Shown here piece after piece: positions 46,095 to 57,859 of a stretch of 64,000 nucleotides of DNA; position 1 is the first letter of the stretch; the number at the start of each line of letters is the position of its first letter. Made by a program: the position numbers and the translations under genes. Origin of the DNA: Cordilura impudica. Its lineage: Eukaryota > Arthropoda > Insecta > Diptera > Scathophagidae. Under the pieces are notes generated by a model. The model saw only the letters and a program-made list of their open reading frames with translations. It did not search any database and was not told the DNA's origin. The DNA lies in contig OY821518.1 in assembly GCA_963682025.1 (NCBI GenBank), forward strand, positions 15,386,922 through 15,450,921, given 5' to 3'.

Positions 46095-46345
46095 ATGATT
46101 TTTTTTTTCATTTTCTTTGAAATCTCTGGACCTATCGAACTGATTTAAGTGGTTTTAAAGGGAAACTTGTTCAGTATGTCAACGAATCATTTCAGCGAAA
46201 AATGTGCAACCTGGATAACACGTTGAGGGCTTGGCCGTGATATTCACAGACGGACAGACGGACATCGCTCTATCGACTCTGCTTGTTACAAAGATTATTT
46301 TTTCATAGTTTTTCTAGTTATTACAAATGGAATAGCAAACATTAT
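46095..46345 (+). repeat. B-repeat tail, split copy
   Basis: TTGAAATCTCTGGACCTATC, CAGTATGTCAACGAATCATT, CAGACGGACAGACGGACATC and TATCGACTC match the last ~250 bp of the B-repeat at 7250-7500. It is the counterpart of the head at 38115-38412. Confidence 0.65.
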
Positions 46346-46349
46346 ATAA

Positions 46350-48800
46350 ATGAAATTGATTAATTGTTACAAGTTTTTAATATTATTGCAGACAAAATAA
46401 GGATTATTTGTTTTCAATCTTATACACTTAGATGGAGTTTTTAAAAAGGTAGGAAAAATATTAAAAAAAGTTGTTTTAAATGAAAATTTCAATTAATATT
46501 GTAGAAGCTCGATTGATTAAAAGTTTTTAAATAAGCAAAAAAAATTAAATTATAGATAGCTCAAATTGAATGTAAGATGACGATGTATAAATAAATACAC
46601 AAAATATTCACAGGCGCTTACAGTTTAGCATTGACTGTAAGTTTTTATGTTTTTTTTACAATTGAAAAAGTTTCCTTACAAGTTGCTCTGTCGCTCATTT
46701 AAATCTAACATCACAGTATTTAGAAAAAGTATTTTGTACAACTGTTGCTCTGGTTGTTGATTAATGGACATATGAGTTAAAAAAATACATTTTGTAATAC
46801 AATAATTAGTGTTCGATTATTTCGAATAATTGCTCGCATCCAGCCACACATGATGGTGTAAGTTATTAGTAAACATATATAACTAATTCCGTAGTGACAG
46901 ACATAACATTCAAAAATCTTTCTGATCCAATATTATACAGTAAAAGTTTTTCTTTGAGTATATTTTTTTTTCATTTTTCATAAAAATATACAAAAATATG
47001 CAGACGGACCTGGTCAACATATTTGCCATTAGAAAAAGTGAGAAAGCATTGTTGTTATTAATAATTGAGGGCAAAAAGCTGTCGTGACAGACATGACAGC
47101 AAACAGACATCATTTTAGAGTATATTTGCTAAACACAGAAAAGTTCTGCAGTTATTTGTATGACAAATAAGAAACAGTTGTTTATAGTTAATATAAGAGT
47201 TAAGCTATTAATAAACCATATAAAAGACATGAATTCTAAAAGAAATTGTAATAAAAAGAAGTATTTTATAATGTGACAGACATGACACTACTTTGATTTT
47301 CAAAATTAGTTAACTACACATTTCCATTCTCTCTGGAAAAATAGGGGTTAAAAAAATCTATACAATAAACTATTGTCATATTTTCATTCTATTTGAACCA
47401 TTTTCTTTGAAATGGTATTAATAAAATTATTTAAATTCAAATTTTAAAACTGGAGCTAAGGTTGACCTTTGCATGGAATTACCTATTACCATCGACCTCA
47501 ATTTAAAATATAAAATCTTATTTAATATTAATGAAATTAGTATTTGAGCCTATTTTGTTAAATAAGATTTTTACAAATAATTAATTTTTTTTTATGGAAG
47601 TAGTGCTTAAAAATATTTCTATTGTTACAAGTGTTAGACTGTAGACTTATAAAAGAGAACTTATGGAGTTCGGGTTTATTGTTTAGAACAAAATTTTCTT
47701 TATTGACATGACAACTAATTTTAACTCATGTCAATTAATTTTTTGCAATTATTAAAAAATTGTTTAAAATTATTTGTTTTAACAAATATAATAAATTGTC
47801 TTGGAAATGAAGAATAATGGTTGATATATCAAAATCGACTTAAACAAGAGATGTATTTGTTAAATAAAATATATAGCTACATGCTTACATTCATAGAAAG
47901 TTTTCTTTTTGTTGAAGCACACCTTTGAGATTTTCGAGAAAAAAAACTTTAGTAGAAAAAACTAATCGGATTTTATGGACTAATGTATATATTAGCTAAA
48001 ACTTAATTTTTACAAAGAACGTGCAATATCTCGGTAACAAGTTGTAATTTTGTGTTTCAGTCTTGGGCACAATTGTAGCTATGGACTAGTAGAAAAAAGT
48101 GTTAAGCAAAAATAATCGAAAAAACTGTATCTAGTTCCTCCAAATATCTAAAATTTCGAAATATTTAAATTTTTCTATCTTTTTTTTTATCATTTTATAA
48201 TAATTCTTAAGAACATTATAATGCTGGGAAATGCTTTTTTCACATTTTCAAGCTGTATTTTACGTCGAAAATTGGAGATTTTTGTTTATCAGGTATGTGC
48301 AATTTTTTTTCCATAGATGGCGTTGTTGCAAGTGCATATAAAGCATACAAATGCTGTTGTGACCGCATGTTGGCATTTATGTGACAAGACAATAACACAT
48401 TGTTTTATTATTAATTACTATTTTTTAATCATTTAAGCCATAATAATATTTAAAAACAATAAGAACTATAGTGTGAGTGACAATACGATGGAAACTTTTA
48501 ACAAAATATATTTTTGAAAATATATTTAGCAAAGAAGAAATATGAACATAACTTCAGAAAAAATTAGCAAAACTTAAAATTATTAATTTTTATGCTGTTG
48601 ACAAAACAATGGAAATTTTTACTATACAATAACACTGTGGAATAAAATAATGGTCATGGTCTTGGGGGGTGGATGATTCCTATACCGAACGATTTTATTA
48701 ATTTATTTTAGTAAAACTCCCGAGGCCTTTGGCCGTTTTATGGCCATTTAAATATATAATTTTCTCTAGTTCCAGTTCATGCGTTCTTTAGCAAGATTAA
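46350..48800. other. A+T-rich interval, short dispersed motif only
   Basis: No gene was recognised. GTGACAGACAT(G/A)AC occurs three times (about 46892, 47084, 47273), spaced roughly 190 bp apart. The stretch 47990-48085 is related, inverted, to 51885-51990 (shared blocks ATCTCGGTAAC and ACAATTGTAGC). Confidence 0.5.
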
Positions 48801-48803
48801 TGC

Positions 48804-50162
48804 ATGAAACACATAGACGACAGCGGCTACACGAACACACGACTGCAAATGCTGCTGGCTGCAATTACTTAATTTTAATTAATTTTTTTGAAAACGATAG
48901 CAACATATAACAAGTAAGAAAATTATAGTCGGTCTAGACCGACTATACGATACCCTATACCATGCGTTTAGAAACCCTATCCCTTAGGCCCAACTAACTG
49001 GACATAGAAAATAAGCAAAAACCAAATCTGAGTGGGATTTTTATTAATTTTTTTGGCTGCAGATATGAAAGAGTTCATATCGGATGCTATATCTATATGG
49101 GGACTAGGTCCAAAAATGGGCCGATCCTGATCATGTTTGGTAAAGTCTCTTGTATTTTGCAAAAATATATACAAACAAAATCTGAGAAGAATCAGTGCAA
49201 TATTTTTGTTTTTTAATAGATTTAAGTGAAGATCGGGAATCAGCTCTATATGGGACCAAAGGGATCATTTTTGGACTACTCAATTATGGACGTAATGAAC
49301 GCATACAAAACCCAATTTTAGTAAGATCTATATGACAATTTGGATCTTATGGCAATTTATGTCGATTTCATAGGGTAATTTGTATGGGGGCTAGGTCTGA
49401 ACATGGACCGATTCTCACCAATTTCAATTGTGTTCATCCCATGGCCGATAAAAGCTTACATACCAAATTTTATCAAAATATATTCATATTTGCGACCTGC
49501 AGTTTGATTACAAGCTTTACATGGACACACAGACGGACGGACGGACGGACGGACGGACGGACGGACGGACGGACGGACATTGTTAAATCAACTCAGAAAG
49601 TGATTCTGATTCGATCGGTATAATTAAAGATGGTTCTAGGTCAAATATTTTTGGTTGTTACAAACAGCAGCACAAAGTCATTATACCCAAACCACATAGT
49701 GGTATAGGGTATAACAACAATACAAACAGCTGTTTTTACACAAAAACATATTTATTCATATCATATTTTTTTTTTCTACTTTATTAAAATAGAAAAACAT
49801 GCATGATTCTATATAAACTTGACTTAAATATACAAATACTTATTTATAATGCATTATTATAACGTAAAAATAAATAGATAAATTTACTTAGCCGCTTTTG
49901 ATTATTAATGGAATAATTATAGGAATTCATTTTGCGATTAATTTTTTCAACAAAATAAAATATTTCATAGCACAAATATCTTTTACTTATATTATTATAT
50001 TGTCAACACTATTTTTGTTTTGTAGCCATCAAAAATAGAAATTAGCCTAAGTTGACTACAGCAGCTGTGTTAGTGTCAAAATAATCGTTTTCATAGTTAT
50101 AAACGTGTATTTTATTTTTGGCAGGCTGTAGTCGTGTAGCCGCTGTCGTCTATGTGTTTCAT
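48804..50162. mobile_element. TIR element of about 1.36 kb
   Basis: ATGAAACACATAGACGACAG starts a 31-bp perfect terminal inverted repeat at 48804-48834; its reverse complement ends at 50162. Without the nested DLE (48910-49714) only about 550 bp of A+T-rich, non-coding DNA remains, so this is a non-autonomous transposon. No clear target duplication was found and the superfamily is unknown. Confidence 0.72.
48910..49714 (+). mobile_element. DLE copy J with the longest GGAC tract
   Basis: A full-length copy with a perfect palindromic end (TATAGTCGGTCTAGACCGA...) and the terminal GTGGTATAGGGTAT. Its (GGAC)n tract at about 49534-49578 has eleven units, against five or six in the other full copies. 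High similarity to copies B, D and E marks it as young. Confidence 0.8.
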
Positions 50163-50164
50163 GT

Positions 50165-50600
50165 ATAATGCTAGCCAGACGATTTTATGGATTTCATAGA
50201 ATATTTTTACATTTCTATTTATCTTATTTTAGTTAACTTTGGTAAAGAAGTTTAAATATGTCCACTGTTTTGGCATCACTAAAAAAAATATTTCTTTTTC
50301 GTTTATCTATTTTTTTTATTGTATTTTATGTCACAAATGTGTTATCTTCCAAAATGGAACATACCAAATAGTGATTTCGCCAAAAAATATATAATTTTAG
50401 GACTAAATGCGAAATTATTAAGAATCAGAATTGGAAAATCTTGAATCTTGTAAAAGTTTCCAATGTATTGTCACCTATTCTATTTAAGTGCCACTTTTTT
50501 ATTCATAAAAGTTTCGAAGATTATTCAAATTATAAAGTTCAAAAATAATATTATTTGTAATATCGGTGGCTTAATTTGGAAAGGAAGTAACTCAAGCCAT
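50165..50600. other. A+T-rich interval without recognised features
   Basis: No feature was recognised. Confidence 0.5.
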
Positions 50601-50604
50601 AGGA

Positions 50605-50828
50605 CAAACGCTATTGAAATTGGTGAAAATGGGTGCATGTTCAGACCTAGTCCTCAAATGACCCCCCATGATATCGACTTAACTTGCCATAAGATCCAAA
50701 CTAGTAAATAGATTTCAGTCGTATTTGTTCTTATAGGACAATTCACTTAAACCAGTCAAAAACAAAAATATTGCACAGATTTTTCTCAAAATCGGTTTGT
50801 ATATGTTGTTGCAAAAAATAGGTGACTT
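50605..50828 (-). mobile_element. DLE copy L, middle part
   Basis: ACGCTATTGAAATTGGTGAA, CATGTTCAGACCTAGTCC and AAAATATTGCACAGATTTTT are consecutive DLE blocks. The copy stops at AAAATAGGTGACTT, where a poly(T) run and a LINE fragment begin. Confidence 0.65.
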
Positions 50829-51265
50829 TTTTTTTATATTAACCAATACTCAGGGGATGCCCCTATAAATGTAGTGCATTGTGTTGATTTCAGGAAAATA
50901 GGTTGTGGGGAGGATGAAAGAGGGAGTAGTGTTCGTGGATATTTGACTTAAATTTTATTAGATTATAACTGTCAGGAAAGACCTCTGCGGGGAGTTTATT
51001 CCACATACGGCTAGTTCGACTGATAAACGAATTTTCTCTGCAATGCGTTGTGCGGTCAACTGGACAATAGGCTACAAACGGATGTGATCTGCTAGAGATG
51101 CAGGGCACTTGGAATAAGTTCGCTAATCTCAGAAGAACATTTCCCATGGTAATATCTATAGAACAGTGCTACACAACCCAGCTTCGGACGGTGTTCCAAT
51201 GAATCAATAGAGTTGGATACCCTACTGTCATTGATGAGCGCCAACGTCCTCCTTTGTACACTTAC
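50829..51265 (-). pseudogene. LINE RT C-terminal fragment, 5' truncated
   Basis: The minus strand shows CISSRSHPFVAYCPVDRTTH and TSRMWNKLPAEVFPDSYNLI, as in the fragment at 27258-28060 (TSHMWNKLPAQVLPDSYKLI). The 3' end is a short poly(A), seen as TTTTTTTTTATATTAACC on the plus strand. It was inserted into DLE copy L; the beginning near 51265 abuts the tandem repeat. Confidence 0.72.
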
Positions 51266-51289
51266 GGGTCGTTTTTACCTCTTTAATAT

Positions 51290-51870
51290 CGAAATTTCCA
51301 AAAGATTTCTTCTAATTTTATGTTTCTATGTCTAGGGGAATCCACTGACTATATTTTATAATTGGTTGTTTAGAAGGTACAAAATGTACACTTTTTCCCC
51401 TCTTTGGCCGTTTTTCCTCCCCTAGACGTTAGAGCTACCGATAAATTCATCCATTACTGATGCCAACGTATTCGGTGGAGTCTGTTTGAGAAAATTCATG
51501 TATACAGATTTATGTGTTAAGAAGATACAAAAAGGTACCATTTCCCCTTTGTTGGCCGTTTTACCCCCCTTAAAATCAGAATTTTTAAAAGTTTTTATCC
51601 CTGACTGATGCCTGCGAATTCGGTGGAGTCTGTATATCAAAATTTATATATAGAGATTAAAATGTTAAGAAGATGCACAAAGGCACCATTTTTTCCCCTT
51701 TGACCATGTTTTTAGCCCCTTAACATTCGAACTCTCAAAAGTTTTCCTCTCATATACTGTTTCTATCTCTAGTGGAATCCACGAACTGTATTTTATATTC
51801 GTTTGTTTAGAAGATATCAAATTTACACTTTTTCCCCTTTTTGGCCGTTTCTCTTCCCCTAGACGTTAGA
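51290..51870. repeat. tandem repeat of about 140 bp, four units
   Basis: Each unit contains TTTTTCCCCTTTTTGGCCGT or a close variant, then a CCCC(T)TA stretch, and GTTTAGAAGATA- or GTTAAGAAGAT-like sequence about 35 bp upstream. Units 1 and 4 (near 51323 and 51750) share CTAGTGGAATCCAC-type sequence, while units 2 and 3 share AATTCGGTGGAGTCTGT. The pattern suggests an A-B-B-A order rather than simple head-to-tail amplification. Confidence 0.75.
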
Positions 51871-51884
51871 ATTATCACTATCCT

Positions 51885-51990
51885 ATCCTATGGCTACAAT
51901 TGTACTAAAGATAGGAAAACAAAATTCTAATTAGTTACCGAGATATTGATGTGAGAAAAATTGCATGTTCTTCGTGAAAATCAAGTTTTA
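51885..51990 (-). repeat. dispersed repeat with ATCTCGGTAAC core
   Basis: On the minus strand this stretch aligns with 47990-48085: AAAACTTGATTTTCACGAAG, ATCTCGGTAAC and GTACAATTGTAGCC. It may be part of the element that carries the neighbouring 140-bp repeats. Confidence 0.5.
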
Positions 51991-51999
51991 ACCAAAATA

Positions 52000-53800
52000 T
52001 ACATGAGACCGATAAGAACTTCGAAAAACCGCACACTAGAACTAGTTTTCGCTCGGTGATTATGAAAATTTTTGCACTGTGTAATCATCATTTCATTTCG
52101 AAAAAACACAATTATAACTTTTTCTACAAAACACCTGAAGTCAGATCTCCTGATACTAAATGGAGTTCTGTTTAAATACTGATAATGTTTTTTTTCCTTT
52201 TTTTTTTCCATGTGAGTCTGGTTGTTTGTTTTCAAGTTTACTGCTGCTACTTTAACCGCTATCAGTACTATCTTCGGCCGGCTTAATTTCATTTAATTTC
52301 TTTGCAAAAAAAAGGGCAAAGTTTTGTTCAGAAATACAAAAAGACACTTTACCATACACAATAATTCAAACTTCCATACACACACTCACTTAACCAATAC
52401 CAGCTTGTGTGAAGTAAAATATGATGCATGTAAAGGCTTGTTCCTCGTTTAGAATGTGTTGTCAAAGGAAAGGAATAGAGCATTTATGTGGACATAAAAT
52501 TAAATTATACCGGAAATATTGTATCCTTTACAGTTTCGGATGTATGATAATAAAACCCAGTATAGTATGTAGTGACACCACTGTACAGTAACGGATGTTT
52601 TAATTTAATTTAGCCATAAACATAAGTAGATGGCTAACTACAAGTATGCATAAACAAAATTGATATGGACTATGATGAAATCATAAATGACAAGAAATTA
52701 GAAAAAAGTATATTCTAGTCGAAAAATGGTTTAGATGGAGCTTTTATTATGTGTGTGTATGTAGAGTGTAACAAGCCCCAAAGAGTATTAAAATACTCTG
52801 CAAACATTAACACACCTTAAAGAACATTAAAACCAAAACAAAAATATTTTTTTTTTAATCTTTAAACTAAATTAACTAAATTTTCACAAAATTGTCCTGT
52901 GGCTGGACAAATTTTATGTGAGTTTTCTAATCCGAATTCAAGTTGGGAACATTAGATCTCACTTTAGGATAAACATCCAGCTAAAAACAAATCATTGTTT
53001 ATGAACCAGTGGCATTTTCCTGCTTTATAAGAAAGTTCAAAATATTTTGTTTCCCAAAATGGAGTACGGTTAAATGTTTTTTCAAGTCTGTGTTTTTTAC
53101 CCGCAGATAAAAAAAAGTTAGGTAAGTAAGCGGTAGAAAACTCAACTCGCTCTTAAAAACCTGATTCTCTGGTTAAGCTACGTTTGAGGTTGCATTTTTA
53201 AATAAAATTTTGACTTTTCTTAAGCCAGGTACCTAACCCATTTTTTAAGTGTTTAAAGTTTGCATATCAAAAACTTTGAAGACCTGACGTAGAAAACTTT
53301 TAAATCCTTAAAATAAAACTAAAATTCTTGTGCCATCGAAATATGTTTTTACTTAACACCTCATATTTTTTTTTTTTTTGGGGATCATGTACGTGAGTAA
53401 TAAAATGCAATTTGCTGTTGTTCCAAATAATTTTTCTTTATAAAATATAAATTTGTTGCCTGACTTGATGACATTGACCACACCAAAAAACGGAAATAGA
53501 GTTAAAATTGAGGTTAAACTTAAGTAGATAAATTGTTTTGTAACAACCCTTACAAAGAGTACATGTTTCTTCGTGTATATGTGTGTGTGTGTGTGTGTAT
53601 GTGTGCATGTGTAAATTGTATAAACATGAAGTAAATAACACGCAAAACTAATTATTCAGCATTTTTCAGTTGTTACGAACATTACAAACAAAAAATTCCC
53701 CAAAAAATAAAACACGTTTTATTTTCTTTAAGGAGGAATTTTATAAAAAGCATGACCGTTAGGGCGTCCTGTCAGCAAGACTGTTGTTGTAATATATATG
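52000..53800. other. A+T-rich interval with a GT microsatellite
   Basis: No gene was recognised. A (GT)n tract lies at about 53579-53611. Confidence 0.5.
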
Positions 53801-53802
53801 GA

Positions 53803-55018
53803 TATATATTAGGGTGACAGCGGCTTGTATGAAAACAATTTTTTGGTCGAAGTTTGAGGTGTGCGGGTCGGATTATTATGACACTGGTTGCAAAACTTTA
53901 GTACGCAAAATTTAAGCCAAATCGGACATTGATTTCTGGAAGCGCATTGAGTTCAAAGTTCTAATATGAATTTATATGTAAAAATTATAAAAAAAAAAAA
54001 TAATTTTTCACGAAAATTTTGATAACTGCGTTTCAATTAAATTAATTAATAAACCATATTGTAGAGTAAATTATCTTTCCAATAAAACAACAAAATATAT
54101 TATTATTATTAACAAGCTTTATTGAAATCCTTCCACAAATAAAAATTATTTCTATATTTTGTTTTAAAAAATGTTAATATACTTAAATCTGACATTTGAC
54201 CTTAAAGGGGAACAATTTAGAATGTCTTAATTTAATCTTAATTTACAGGATTGAGAACTTATATCAAGTATTATAATATTTTGATAAAATTTATTTGAAA
54301 TATGAAAACACCAAAAAGATGTAGCCTAACAGTTGAAAAGTTATGAAAAATCAAATTTTTCTGCAAATCCGCTGAAATAAAAACGTTGCCATCGCCAAAT
54401 TAAGAACAGGATACTTACAATATGTGGCAGTTTTAATCAGATATATCTTGTTAATAAAACCCTAAAGTCCCATCGGTGATTTCCGAAAATTTCTTAAATA
54501 AAATTTTTGAAAAAGTAAAATTGGACATTTTGAACTAGTGCTAAAAAATAACAGTAGATGAGTTGCAAATACTTTACATAAGACTATTTTGGGATCAGGA
54601 GAATGCAAAAATAATATTGTTGTAAAATATTTCAATGTCTTTAAAAATGTGAGCTCGATTTTCTTAATCAAGTGGTCTGCGACGCATTTATTGCCTAGAA
54701 CTTGATATAACTTGGCTGCTTTTCGACCGATAATTGATTTTGTTATTTTATTAGAAAAGATAATTTACTCTAGATTATGGTTTATTAATTAAGTTAATTG
54801 AAGCGTAATTATTAATATCAAAATTTTTGTAAAAAATTATTTTTTTTTGATAATTTTTACATATAAATTCATATTTGAATTTTGAACTCAATGCGTGTCC
54901 AGAAATCATTGTCCGATGTGACTTAAATTTTACGCAGTAAAGTTTTAGATCCAGTGCCACAATAACCCGACCCTCACGTGTGAAAGTCCGAAAAAAATGG
55001 TTGTTACCCTAATATATA
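53803..55018. mobile_element. DNA transposon with ~280-bp inverted ends
   Basis: Left arm 53803-54095 and right arm 54737-55018 are inverted copies. Both start ATATATATTAGGGT and share CATCGGACAATGATTTCTGG-like sequence, CGCATTGAGTTCAAA, ATATGAATTTATATGTAAAA and TTAATTAATAAACCATA. The ~640-bp centre has no protein-like frame, so it is non-autonomous. Arms differ at many positions, indicating age. The superfamily is unknown; no clear target duplication beyond the A+T-rich ends. Confidence 0.8.
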
Positions 55019-55030
55019 TGGGGGATTTCA

Positions 55031-57851
55031 TGTCAAGTGCACCAACTTTTGAAACCGATGTCTTCCGGTTTGAAATTTGCACCAAGGTTAGTCCTATTGG
55101 ATAGTAGTTTAGACACAATTTTTCAATAAGAGCGGTCCAGGTCTCTCTGAGTTAGAGGGGATCAAAATTTGACATTTTGGCCAAACAGGTGTTTCTTCTC
55201 ATCCATGTAACTTATTACCTATTGTTCTCAGAAAATTTTCTCCCAAATAGTTTAGATAGATATTTCTTCAATATTTCGGAAAAAAATACTTAAAAAAAAA
55301 AAAAAATTTAGACTTTTTTTTTGCTAAATTAAAGCAGTTTTTGGCTTTTTTTTCAAAAAGTGATTTTTTTTATTTTTTTAATTATTTCATAAGAAAGCTT
55401 ATGATTTTTCCTTTAAGAGTCTTTTGGTCGCTTAGTGGGTTGGGAGTGGGATATCTATCAAAATAAATGGTTTGTAACTCAAGGCAACGGTTTTCCAATT
55501 TTTCACAAATGCACTATTTTGAATTTTTTTCTATTTGTGTGTAAAAACTTACAAATAAAACTTATGCTGAGAAACTAGACAAATTAACCTTTCCGAAGGT
55601 ATATAACATACCTAACTAAAATTTTATACCCTCGATACTGTAATACCCAGAATATGTTAACCTCAGGAAAAAAATCGCTTTTCTTCTATAGAAATGTTGA
55701 AAAATTATTATTTTTTTATTTATTTTTAATAATAATTAAATTAATGTATAATAATAATAATATTAAAAATAAAAAGATAAATAATTTATTAAAATTTAAT
55801 CTTAATTGCATTAGATCCATTTTTATCATAACTATTTTTATACTTAATTTATTGTAGCTGATGAAGTATTTAAGTCTTGTAAATTTTTACATACCCAGTC
55901 CTTCAACCAGCTTTTTTGTCGCCTTTATTTACTGCGTTTTTTTTGTCAATCCTTTCTTGGTGTTACTAGGTTCAGCTGTTGATTTCGCTGCTGGCTTATT
56001 TGTTGTCTTTGGAAAGAAATCGCATTGAATAGAGGCAGAAAACTTTTTCAACTTGAGTCTTCCATCGACAAGCGGTATAAAAGCATGGTATTCAGCGGTG
56101 CCATCGATTGTTACCGCAGCATCGAATCTGCTCTTCAGTGTTTTCAATGTTTCCTGATGATCCTCTTTGCTACTAAAAACTATTTTAGTTTCTTTACAAT
56201 AACTCTTTGCCCAGTGGAATAAAGCAGTCGCATCTAAGATGCGATCTTGATGAGAGCAATTGAGGCTATACTTCGCTGCATTTCTTTAAAGGTTTGCTCC
56301 AATACCATCACATGCTCCTTTACCATGAGCAGTAGTATGAAAATACCACTCAGGTGGCATTCCAAAATCTTTTTCATGGGCCATAATATTTGCCAAGCTA
56401 CTTTTGTTTTTAAAATGTTGACGAGCTCCGTCCGAAACGTAGTATACCTTATTTACTGTAAATTTAAATTTTAGAAATTTTAGTATTCTCTTCTGGTACT
56501 CATAAACTGCAACGGTATCATGTTTTAAATCGTCGGATATGATTGCCATACTTTTGTGTTCCAGTTTTTCATCTTTCATGTAGTAAATAACTACTGTGAA
56601 TATATGTACTTGCTTGGTCGTTATTGAAGTGTAATGCTTGTATGGCATCTGAAGGACATATTTCTAGTTTTCTGCGAAATCATATGAAATAACGAATTCA
56701 CCAGACTTCAAATGTATCTTCAAATCCTTGAAGAATGACCATTGCTCTTTGACTAAAAAGTCATGGTTTCTCAAGTTTAGCAATCCTGTACACATTTCTT
56801 CCACAAAATCATCCACATTTAAAATGATTGTTTTCAATGTGCATCTGTCAGTCTGAATCCAAGAATCAAATTTGACCTCCTCTATATATTCTCGATCTAA
56901 AGAGTTGATTAAATTTTCTTTGATGAATGTGGTTTTCGGGCAATTGGTACATTCACCTAAGTGGCAAGAAGTTGTTGCATTAGGACACATAGCCAATTTA
57001 AGGCAATCGCGGTAATCGTGTAAATCTTCTGCCGAATCATCTATTAAATACTTTAAGTAGATTTCGTTCAACATCAGTTTAAGATTTTCATGGTAAATGC
57101 AAACGCATACTGTATGAGTTCCGCTGATTTCTGCCAAAAAGCAATGTTTTGGCCTCATTTGGGTTAATTTCGTTAAGCCAATTCTAACATCCTCGTGTTC
57201 AGATTGAAATGTGCAAATAACTCTATCAGGTTACAGATAACCATTCTCTTCTGTTATGTTATGAAGGTATGTTACATACCTTCGGAAAGGTTAATTTGTC
57301 TAGTTTCTCAGTATAAGTTTAATTTGTAAGGTTTTACACACAAATAGGAAAAAATTCAAAATAGTGCATTTGTGAAAAATTGAAAAACCGTTGTCTTGAG
57401 TTACAAAACATTTATTTTGATAGATATCCCACTACCATCCCACTAAGCGACAAAAGGCTCTTAAAGGAAAAATCCTAAGCTTTCTTATGAAAAAAAAAAA
57501 AAAAAAAATAAATGCACTTTTTGAAAAAAAAGGCAAAAAATGCTTTAATTTAGCAAAAAAAAAGTCTAAAAAAAAATTTTTTTTTTAAGTATTTTTTCCC
57601 GAAATATTGAAGAAATATCTATCTAAACTATTTGGGAAAAAATTTTCTGAGAACAATAGGTAATAAGTTACATGGATGAGAAGAAACACCTGTTTGGCCA
57701 AAATGTCAAATTTTGATCCCCTGTAACTCAGAGAGATCTGGACCAATCTTATTGGAAAATTGATTCTAAACTACTATCCAATAGGACTAACCTTGGTGCA
57801 AATTTCATCCCGATCGGAAGACATCGGTTTCAAAAGTTTGTGCACTTGACA
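55031..57851 (-). mobile_element. DNA transposon with ~585-bp inverted ends
   Basis: Left arm 55031-55612 and right arm 57265-57851 are inverted copies at high identity, both starting TGTCAAGTGCAC. They share GAAACCGATGTCTTCC, CAGGTGTTTCTTCTCATCCA, CTATTGTTCTCAGAAAATTT and ACCTTTCCGAAGGTAT at the inner edge. The ~1.65-kb centre holds a transposase-like frame on the minus strand. The total is 2821 bp. Unusually long arms around a single gene distinguish it from ordinary mariner, hAT or piggyBac elements. It begins only 12 bp after the preceding TIR element. Confidence 0.82.
55929..57228 (-). pseudogene. transposase-like protein, two in-frame stops
   Basis: One minus-strand frame runs about 430 codons, broken only by TAG at 56664-56666 and TAA at 56286-56288. 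It can be read from about 57228; the first Met of the long open part is at 57158. Visible blocks, in order: RPKHCFLAEISGTHTVCVCI, LCYP-type cysteines as MCPNATTSCHLGECTNCP (possible zinc site), VKEQWSFFKDLKIHLKSGEF, AIISDDLKHDTVAVYEYQK, VYYVSDGARQHFKNKSSLAN, WYFHTTAHGKGACDGIGANL and a lysine-rich C-terminus. The spaced Asp residues in SDDLKHD, SDGARQ and CDGIG could be an RNase H-like catalytic set. From memory, similar proteins of unknown function occur in other animals' genomes. The position between long TIRs makes a transposase the best guess, not proven. Confidence 0.6.
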
Positions 57852-57859
57852 CTTGTTTA

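Noticed and set aside
51981..52292. 103-codon frame as a host exon
   Set aside because: Lysine-rich low-complexity composition over a T-rich tract, no splice-site or domain support.
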